From UBA5614 sp034678545 (GTDB lineage Bacteria; Cloacimonadota; Cloacimonadia; Cloacimonadales; Cloacimonadaceae): 64,000 nucleotides of DNA. The notes below the pieces were generated by a model, which saw nothing but the letters and a program-made list of their open reading frames with translations, did no database searches and was not told the DNA's origin. Both the position numbers and the translations under genes were made by a program. The stretch covers positions 1-64,000 of the forward strand of contig JAXDBS010000029.1 of assembly GCA_034678545.1 (NCBI GenBank), read 5' to 3'. This document shows positions 58,208 through 64,000 of this stretch, piece after piece; within the stretch, counting starts at the first letter, position 1, and the number at the start of each line of letters is the position of its first letter.

Positions 58208-60034
58208 TCACTTTCCGAGCATCTGATACAGATAAGAGAGCCTTAACAGAATCATGATGTTGGTTTGAGCTCCATGCCTTATGTAAAAATTATAACCCTG
58301 GATGCTATTGATTTCATCAATGAAACCCTTTAACGTTTCTCGATCAAAACAATCGCAGGCAGTCAACTGCCGATTGACCATCTCTCTGAAGTCATGCTGT
58401 TTTGGATCAAAATAGGGAAACGCCCTAAACTTGGGTGGATCTCCCTTCTGAATCAGCGGGATTTTTTTATGGTATCCTATGCTGAGGACCATTCTGAGCA
58501 CTCTAAAAAAACGATGCAGATAATATGGCGAGTTAATCTTGAGATGAGTCGTATCAACAGGAATATCATGAAGTATTGGGTATCTTCTCAGCATTTCGAT
58601 TGTAAGTTTGCGTAACTCTCTGGTGGAAGGATGATATTTGCAGACAGCCTTGACCAGTTCGCTGTCATTGTAGGGCATTATGGTAAGGTAGCTCGCCAAG
58701 TTTTGCGAACCCGAAAGATTAAATCCTGCATTAGCGTAATGATAGGTCCTGAATCTCTCCGTATAGCATTCCTGGAATTTGGTAACTCCGATGAATTTAT
58801 CCATTGCCTTGGTGATCTCTTCGAAATCGAAGCTGGTGGCCAACTGAGCCTGTAAAAAATTCAGATTACTGGTTTTTTTGCTACTTCCCAGTACATTTGC
58901 AATCAGACTTGGTTTATCATGAACTCGCAATTCGTGATAATCATATGGGCGGAATGCCTCCCGGATGACATACTTTTTGCTTCTCGATAAGTAGAGGTTC
59001 TCCCCATCCAGCAATTCCCCGCCCACGCCACTGATATGCAAGAAAGAACCACGCGCTTTCTTCCATTCCAGATGATATGCATTGAAGTCACCTGTGATCC
59101 TGAGTGGGTTGTCGCAATTTCGGTAATAAATGTCCAGGCCTTCAGCGTATTTCTCTGATTTGTGATCTTCGAGTTCATGAAGGTCTGGATTGCCGATCCT
59201 CTCGATTATCTGCCTGGCCTTGATAAAATCAGAACTTCCTTTTCCGGCCGTTTCTGTGAGCAGGTTGTTTTTATCGGGCCATTCCAGATAGATCAGCCGT
59301 GAATCAATGCCGCCAGTTATACTCATGGAATAGATAATCCTGCCGTCATAAAGTCTTTTTACAGCAGAAACAAACAAGGCTGATATTTCATCCAAAACAT
59401 CGGTCATGGAACTGCGGACTTCCGCTTGCTCAGAAAACCGGTCATACTGAGTAACACTGTATTGGCCGTGTTGTCCGAATTTGATTAGCGAAGCTGGGCT
59501 CAGGCACTTGATCTCTTTGGCAGCGGTTTGCAGAGAATAGTTGTTTCCCGTTAACACATATTCCGTTATGGCTGAATAATTAATTGTTACCTCGACCAGT
59601 TTCAGGATGAAACGGAAACTGCTGCATACTATGATCTCTTCAACACTCTGGTATATGTACATGGGTTGCAGTCCCATGAAATCATTGAACAGACTGACCG
59701 AACCCCTGCACAGAACAAGACCGCAATAAGCCCCGTTCACAAACATAGCGGGAATGTTTTCCGGTTCGATGCCGGTTCCGAACAGCCGGCCGAATTCTGC
59801 GTCATCGATGCATGGTCCCACGCCTTTTTCCGCGTGAACATAGATCCCATGCATCCAAATGCTGCAATCGCCCGCCTTGAGTTTCCTGGCGGTTTTGTGC
59901 ATTCCACTGGAATAATTGGCTACGATGGAATTGGCATCGATATCATCAATACAAGCCCCGTCGATTTCACGCACCAGTTTGTCCCTGACCTCCATTTTAC
60001 GAATGCCGGTATAATACAAAAACAGACGTTCCAT
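58208..60034 (-). CDS. Asparagine-synthase-like enzyme with degenerate N-terminal domain
   Basis: A 608-residue protein. The synthetase domain is well formed, with the PP-loop SITGGIDSRL (from Ser238) and TAGKGSSDFIKA, followed by the helical half with NAGFNLSGSQN. The N-terminal domain resembles the Ntn-hydrolase part (NDFMGLQPMYIYQS, as in the glutaminase-like strands), but the protein starts MERLFLYYTG and has no Met-Cys-Gly start, so no glutaminase nucleophile is present. It is the second such enzyme in the locus. The two are similar in plan but clearly different in sequence. GGGGCGG lies upstream of the ATG. Confidence 0.82.
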   Translation of the reverse strand: MERLFLYYTGIRKMEVRDKLVREIDGACIDDIDANSIVANYSSGMHKTARKLKAGDCSIWMHGIYVHAEKGVGPCIDDAEFGRLFGTGIEPENIPAMFVNGAYCGLVLCRGSVSLFNDFMGLQPMYIYQSVEEIIVCSSFRFILKLVEVTINYSAITEYVLTGNNYSLQTAAKEIKCLSPASLIKFGQHGQYSVTQYDRFSEQAEVRSSMTDVLDEISALFVSAVKRLYDGRIIYSMSITGGIDSRLIYLEWPDKNNLLTETAGKGSSDFIKARQIIERIGNPDLHELEDHKSEKYAEGLDIYYRNCDNPLRITGDFNAYHLEWKKARGSFLHISGVGGELLDGENLYLSRSKKYVIREAFRPYDYHELRVHDKPSLIANVLGSSKKTSNLNFLQAQLATSFDFEEITKAMDKFIGVTKFQECYTERFRTYHYANAGFNLSGSQNLASYLTIMPYNDSELVKAVCKYHPSTRELRKLTIEMLRRYPILHDIPVDTTHLKINSPYYLHRFFRVLRMVLSIGYHKKIPLIQKGDPPKFRAFPYFDPKQHDFREMVNRQLTACDCFDRETLKGFIDEINSIQGYNFYIRHGAQTNIMILLRLSYLYQMLGK

Positions 60035-60188
60035 GTTAACCGCCCCAGGATTTTATTTTATAGGATCGTTCATAAAAAAGCATTGCAAAGACAGGTCCTG
60101 AAACCGTCTGCCTATCTCTGGCAGGAACTCCTCCGTACAGCTCAAGACGTACAAAGAGACGTGGCAGAACTGGCACATTCAGGTTTCT
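60035..60188. other. Intergenic region
   Basis: A 154-base spacer between the polymerase gene and the Asn-synthase-like gene (both minus). On the minus strand TATAAA near 60064-60059 is preceded by TTGCAA some 20 bases upstream, a possible weak promoter for the downstream genes. No gene or terminator was seen. Confidence 0.3.
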
Positions 60189-61673
60189 TTAAGGGTTGTT
60201 CAGGCTTTTAAATCTTCGGTAATAGTCAAAGACAAAGGATGACATTGTCATAACAATAGCGAGTTTGATCATATCCCATTTGGCAGGTGACGTAAAATAG
60301 TTGTAAGTGGTTACATATCCTAACATCATGCCCATGAGAGCGGCAAAGATAATTCTACCCAGAGAGTAGAAAACTGTCTGTTTGGGTAATTGCTTTACAC
60401 AGCGGTTCAGTGTTATAAACCAATTGAACAGGGCCAGAATGATCACAGTAAACCCAATGATCCCAAATTGCGCAATTGAGTTCACCATCCCTATGTTATT
60501 GTTATAGATCTCGCTGAGTTGCGAAGTCATGCCGTGACCCAGAAAGGGGCTCCTTTTTATGTGCTCGATCAAAATCGGCAGTTCCACATCCCTGCCTCCG
60601 GTTCCCAACTCCGAAAATTCAGATCCCGCGAGCAGCGGGGAAATCGTTGTCATGAGCCGGGCAACCGTATTCCTGTAGAAATAATCCCAGGTCAGGCCGA
60701 ACGCGCCCAGCAGGTTCACGAGCAAAAGGAAAATGCCCATGGTGATGGCCAGATTCCTGAACCTGATGATCAGGAAGGGCGCGGACACTAAAAGAATGAC
60801 AGCGTAAACGCCAAGCGCGCTGCGGGTTTGGGAGATCAGTATGCTCAAAGATGCCGCTACGACCAGAAAAGCCCCATACGTATAAGTGGCTACCCTGTAT
60901 TCGCTTCCCTTGCGGACAGCCAGCAGAAACAAACCGTATACGAACGAGATGAATACTACTCCGCTACCGTATGGGGCAGCCCTGACTTCTGAGGTCAGAG
61001 TGTTTTTGGCCAGCACCAAATTCAGGTTCAGCAGCCTCTCCAGCAGCCTCTGCCCCGCGACCACTGAATATATCTGGTCAGCCAGGACGAATAGCAGCAG
61101 CAGTGAGATCATGTGCAGCAGCTTGATCAGCATTTCTGGAGTAAAATCTGCCTTGATGACAAAAAACAGCGCCAGGATGAAAAATCCCCTAAACACAAAG
61201 GCTATGATGAACCTATACTGAAATCCGTACAGGATGGTCCCGATCAGCGTTGCCCCCAGGACCAAACAGCCTATCAAAATATGGTCCGCATTGATCGGCC
61301 TGAACCTGTTCCTGGATTTTAAATTGAAGACCAGGGCCAGCAGCAGCAGATCGGCAAACCCGATCGATACGCCCGGTGCCAGGGTCAGCAAAGGGAGACC
61401 GGTTGATCCCAGTTCCAGGGTGCTTTCAGTGAAAAAACCTCCCACCCGGTCCAAAATCGAGAAATACAGAAGCACCCAGATGAAGTTTTTACGCCCAGTC
61501 AGGACGATTGCCGTGATGGCCAGCATGGCCAGGTATTTGATCATCGATATGCTGTTCATGTAAAAAATGGCGACGACAGCCAGGAACATGATGACAAATC
61601 CGGCTATGTCCTGGAACGAGGGTATCGCATTGACGGCAGTCTGGCCGGGAGAAGCGTTATTTTGCGTCAACAT
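60189..61673 (-). CDS. O-antigen ligase/polymerase-family membrane protein
   Basis: A 494-residue polytopic protein with about 11-12 predicted helices and a large periplasmic loop containing SPFLGHGMTSQLSEI, NNNIGMVNSIAQFGIIGF. This is the hallmark of Wzy polymerases and WaaL ligases (Gly-x-Gly loop followed by a conserved late helix). In this setting polymerisation of the polysaccharide repeats is most likely. The ATG overlaps the end of the ATP-grasp gene by 17 bases. No flippase (Wzx) is visible in the window and may lie beyond the right edge. Confidence 0.85.
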   Translation of the reverse strand: MLTQNNASPGQTAVNAIPSFQDIAGFVIMFLAVVAIFYMNSISMIKYLAMLAITAIVLTGRKNFIWVLLYFSILDRVGGFFTESTLELGSTGLPLLTLAPGVSIGFADLLLLALVFNLKSRNRFRPINADHILIGCLVLGATLIGTILYGFQYRFIIAFVFRGFFILALFFVIKADFTPEMLIKLLHMISLLLLFVLADQIYSVVAGQRLLERLLNLNLVLAKNTLTSEVRAAPYGSGVVFISFVYGLFLLAVRKGSEYRVATYTYGAFLVVAASLSILISQTRSALGVYAVILLVSAPFLIIRFRNLAITMGIFLLLVNLLGAFGLTWDYFYRNTVARLMTTISPLLAGSEFSELGTGGRDVELPILIEHIKRSPFLGHGMTSQLSEIYNNNIGMVNSIAQFGIIGFTVIILALFNWFITLNRCVKQLPKQTVFYSLGRIIFAALMGMMLGYVTTYNYFTSPAKWDMIKLAIVMTMSSFVFDYYRRFKSLNNP

Positions 61674-62733
61674 GGGCGTAATGTCCCGTGGGTAATAGGT
61701 TCAGGTTCTTCAGTCCTTCCCGCTTCAAAGCTGTCTGGAGCTCGAAGTACTGCGTGCTGAACTGGCCGTCATGCCAGTTAAGCTCACTATCCCAGTAGCC
61801 GTTGGAAAACTCCGGGAAGTCCCCGTAGCAGTAGCTGATCTCGATCAGTCTGGGAGATCCTGTTTCATCGTAGATCCAGTCGTAGGCCATGACCTGAAAG
61901 CCAAGCCGCCTGGAGATTTCCAGGCTCAGCCGGAGCAGGTTTTTATCTATGGCGGTCCTGTCAATGCTCCAGCTGTCGCTGCCCGACGCCCTGAAATCAC
62001 CTTTCCGGTTGAACCTTCTGAAGGCATACAGCTTATCCCCGATGGTGGTGACCCGGGTGTCCCACCTGTTTCCGGGATAGAATTTTTGGAAATAGGCGTA
62101 ATTCTTATGCAAGCGCCAGAATACCCTGGTTTCCCTGCCCTGTAGTTTTCTGTAAAAAAACCTGCCCATCCCCATCAGCTCTCCTTTTATGCTGAGATGC
62201 GCCAGCCTCAGGCTATTCCCGGATGGGACATGCCCGGTCCTGATCCCGGACCCGAACATTCTTCTGATCAGATGCCTCGCTGCCCTGTAGTTCTCGGTTT
62301 TTACGACGCAGCTCGATCCGGACCCTCCCTTCAACTTGAACACCAAAGGGTAATCTGCCTCGGAGGCCCATTCCAGTGCGCTGCTCTCTTCCCAGAAGAC
62401 CCAGGATTCAACCACCGGATAGCCGTATTTTTTCAGCAGATAGTATTGCTTGATCTTATCATCGTAATGCCAGCAGGTGGCCTGATTCGGCAGCGTCGGT
62501 ATGTGATAATGATTCTCTATCACAGGCAGGATCGTTTCAGCCCTGTCCTTGTACGCATCGTGGTGGCCCCAATGGTAGATGAACAGATCGAGCCGGGGTA
62601 TGATGTCCCAGAAATCGGGCTGCGAAGCTTCCAGCCTGACATGATCAATTTGGTTGTGGTCCAGCAGCTTCTCGTATTTCTGCAGGAAGTTGCCCGCCGT
62701 TCCGTAGGGGTCCAGGTGGATTCCAACCAGCAT
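61657..62733 (-). CDS. ATP-grasp ligase
   Basis: A 358-residue ATP-grasp enzyme. An N-terminal domain with FWDIIPRLDLFIYHWGHHD leads into the ATP-grasp core with YPLVFKLKGGSGSSCVVK (glycine-rich loop) and MAYDWIYDETGSPRLIEISY, carrying the Mg-binding Glu. The C-terminal part (FPEFSNGYWD) resembles substrate-binding segments of ATP-grasp proteins in capsule loci. The substrate is unknown. AAGGAG lies eight bases before the ATG, and the gene follows the CapA gene by four bases. Confidence 0.85.
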   Translation of the reverse strand: MLVGIHLDPYGTAGNFLQKYEKLLDHNQIDHVRLEASQPDFWDIIPRLDLFIYHWGHHDAYKDRAETILPVIENHYHIPTLPNQATCWHYDDKIKQYYLLKKYGYPVVESWVFWEESSALEWASEADYPLVFKLKGGSGSSCVVKTENYRAARHLIRRMFGSGIRTGHVPSGNSLRLAHLSIKGELMGMGRFFYRKLQGRETRVFWRLHKNYAYFQKFYPGNRWDTRVTTIGDKLYAFRRFNRKGDFRASGSDSWSIDRTAIDKNLLRLSLEISRRLGFQVMAYDWIYDETGSPRLIEISYCYGDFPEFSNGYWDSELNWHDGQFSTQYFELQTALKREGLKNLNLLPTGHYAHVDAK

Positions 62734-62737
62734 TCAT

Positions 62738-63832
62738 TCACTCCTTGCGGAATTTATCCAGCAAACCAACAAGATATTCGTAACTGGATTCGTTGCGCAA
62801 CAAGCCGTAGGTTGAGGCAGTCAATTCCCTGCTCAGCAGGGATGGAAAAACCCGGTTCAGGGATCTGATTGCCAGATTCCTGCGGAACAAGCAGTTGAGC
62901 GTGTTTCTTCTCCTGCCGCGGTCCGCCAGATAAAGCGACCAGTTGTGCCCGATAGTTGCGGGGTCCGCTATCTCGGGAAGACCGGTCCGTAACAGCCTGA
63001 TCCTGAAATCATTGGAATTGTCTTCCAGCTTTATGTAATGAGCCTGGCAGGCCACCCCTTCGCCGCCGATTGCTAAATCCAGCAACAACCCCTCATACCA
63101 GGAGGGAGGATTGCCCGGTTCGTTAAACATGAAATTGCCCAGGCTGTAAAAGATCGGTACGTTGTTGAACACCTCGTAACCCCCTATGCAGTGGCTGTGA
63201 TGGCCGATGACGGCGTCTACTCCCAGGGACGCATAGAAGCGGTACAGTTTCTGGAGGCCGGGTGTGGGGTATGGGTATCCCTCAATGCCCGCGTGGACAA
63301 TTACGATCTGGTGATCGGATTCGGCTTTGGCCCTTTCAATCTGGTAAAAGTTGTTTATCGGATCGATGGGATTGGCTCCCGGCGCGTCCTCCCGGGCAAT
63401 GGAAAACTCGTTTTGGGTTACGTTGATCACTGCGATGCGGGTTCCCCGTATCTCACGGACATATGGTTGTGAAGCTTCCGCCAGATTGCGCCCTGCGCCC
63501 GTATATGGAATTCCCAACGCCCTCAGCGCATCAATCGTATCATTAAAACCTTCCCTCCCGAAATCCATCAAATGATTGTTGGCCAGGCTTACCAGGTTGA
63601 CCTTTATGGCCTGCAGCAGCTTGCCTGACCCGGTATTCGCTTTCAGGTAAGGCCCCGATTTTTTTATCCTGCCTGTCGCGGTAGTCAACGGGCATTCAAG
63701 ATTGGTGATGACCAGGTCGGAATCACTCAGGATAGACTCGATCTCAGCGAGCAGGTTCCGGCTCAGGAGTAGGGATGGGTCAGGATACAGGTCGCCCGTG
63801 ACCGTGACTCTGATGCTGTCGGTTTTACTCAC
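62738..63832 (-). CDS. CapA-family (poly-gamma-glutamate synthesis type) protein
   Basis: A 364-residue protein of the CapA metallophosphatase-like fold: VTGDLYPDPSLL at the N-terminus, ITNLECPLTT, LVSLANNHLMDFG, IAVINVTQNEF, IVIVHAGIEGYP and GHHSHCIGGYEVF, then SLGNFMF. These include the Asp, Asn and His metal ligands. CapA proteins are needed for poly-gamma-glutamate capsules, but homologues also occur in other polysaccharide loci with unclear roles. The start is GTG and overlaps the end of the preceding gene by eight bases. There is no signal peptide in this version. The neighbouring ATP-grasp gene is the natural functional partner. Confidence 0.88.
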   Translation of the reverse strand: MSKTDSIRVTVTGDLYPDPSLLLSRNLLAEIESILSDSDLVITNLECPLTTATGRIKKSGPYLKANTGSGKLLQAIKVNLVSLANNHLMDFGREGFNDTIDALRALGIPYTGAGRNLAEASQPYVREIRGTRIAVINVTQNEFSIAREDAPGANPIDPINNFYQIERAKAESDHQIVIVHAGIEGYPYPTPGLQKLYRFYASLGVDAVIGHHSHCIGGYEVFNNVPIFYSLGNFMFNEPGNPPSWYEGLLLDLAIGGEGVACQAHYIKLEDNSNDFRIRLLRTGLPEIADPATIGHNWSLYLADRGRRRNTLNCLFRRNLAIRSLNRVFPSLLSRELTASTYGLLRNESSYEYLVGLLDKFRKE

Positions 63833-64000
63833 CGGACCGCTTCCCCTGGATCAGGTCGCTCAGCTTGCGGGACAGCACCCCAAAAGTGCATTCAAGGGAA
63901 AAATTCGTTTCCGCAAAATGCCTGCAGGCAATTGACATTCTGTCTCTTATGCTCTCATCTTGAATAATCTCGAGAGCTTTGGCCACAATCTGATCGTTCG
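63825..64000 (-). CDS. Glycosyltransferase, C-terminal fragment
   Basis: The frame is open to the right edge, so only the last 57 or so codons are present. The peptide reads AKALEIIQDESIRDRMSIAC, followed by a segment ending SLECTFGVLSRKLSDLI, which fits the C-terminal helix of a GT4 glycosyltransferase. The family call rests on this short segment only. Its stop codon overlaps the GTG start of the CapA gene, so it belongs to the same operon. Confidence 0.55.
   Translation of the reverse strand, partial: NDQIVAKALEIIQDESIRDRMSIACRHFAETNFSLECTFGVLSRKLSDLIQGKRSGE

Noticed and set aside
1..64000. tRNA, rRNA, riboswitch, integrase or transposase genes
   Set aside because: The gaps were read on both strands and no cloverleaf, rRNA-like block, known riboswitch core or mobile-element enzyme was recognised. 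A covariance-model search would be needed to exclude small RNAs.

Overview
This 64 kb window looks like the chromosome of a Gram-negative bacterium of the FCB group, most plausibly Cloacimonadota (formerly WWE1). I infer this from several traits: large secreted proteins with beta-helix, calcium-propeller and ASH-type repeats; type A (FlgD-like) C-terminal sorting domains; Omp28-like thioredoxin-fold proteins; an LpxD homologue and outer-membrane barrels (so an outer membrane); and frequent AGGAGG-type ribosome binding sites, which argue against Bacteroidetes. The phylum call is an inference; there is no rRNA or tRNA in the window.

Layout. 1-1.7 kb (+): tail of an FtsX/LolC-type permease, a ferritin-like protein and an orphan zinc ribbon. 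1.8-10.5 kb (-): a tightly packed extracytoplasmic redox operon, read from the high-coordinate end: DsbD, an Omp28-like lipoprotein, a TlpA-type thioredoxin with a Cys/His tail, a DUF6029-like barrel, a secreted Omp28-like protein and a secreted C10 cysteine protease. 10.7-18.9 kb (-): the cell-elongation operon mreB, mreC, a CofE-like ligase, mreD, PBP2 and rodA, followed by a lipoprotein, dtd and a DMT transporter, mostly with overlapping start and stop codons. 19.2-21.4 kb: a pentapeptide protein, an AEC carrier and a PhoU-like DUF47 protein. 21.5-39.3 kb: surface and secreted giants, namely a 1,768-residue ASH-repeat protein, a subtilisin/beta-helix protein, its paralogue with a seven-unit VCBS propeller, and a metalloprotease/propeller/barrel protein. 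39.3-39.7 kb: a frameshifted DUF1905-OmdA gene.

39.8-64 kb (-): a surface-polysaccharide locus running off the right edge. It holds a priming sugar transferase, a UDP-sugar epimerase, GT4 glycosyltransferases, a DUF354 GT-B protein and a Wzy-type polymerase. It also holds a compact acyl-ACP module (ACP, AMP-ligase, SDR, hydroxyacyl dehydrogenase, LpxD-like and WcaF-like acyltransferases), three deacetylase-fold proteins, a PIG-L deacetylase, three ATP-grasp ligases, two asparagine-synthase-like enzymes without the glutaminase cysteine, and a CapA protein. The content resembles the EPS loci that accompany exosortase systems, but no exosortase is visible here. The part from about 49.5 to 58 kb is visibly richer in A+T than its surroundings, which suggests lateral exchange.

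The most interesting points are the amide-ligase set (ATP-grasp plus cysteine-less Asn synthases) with the dedicated acyl-ACP module in the polysaccharide locus, the redox operon ending in a cysteine protease, the CofE-like gene inside the mre operon, and a 68-bp palindromic repeat present twice.
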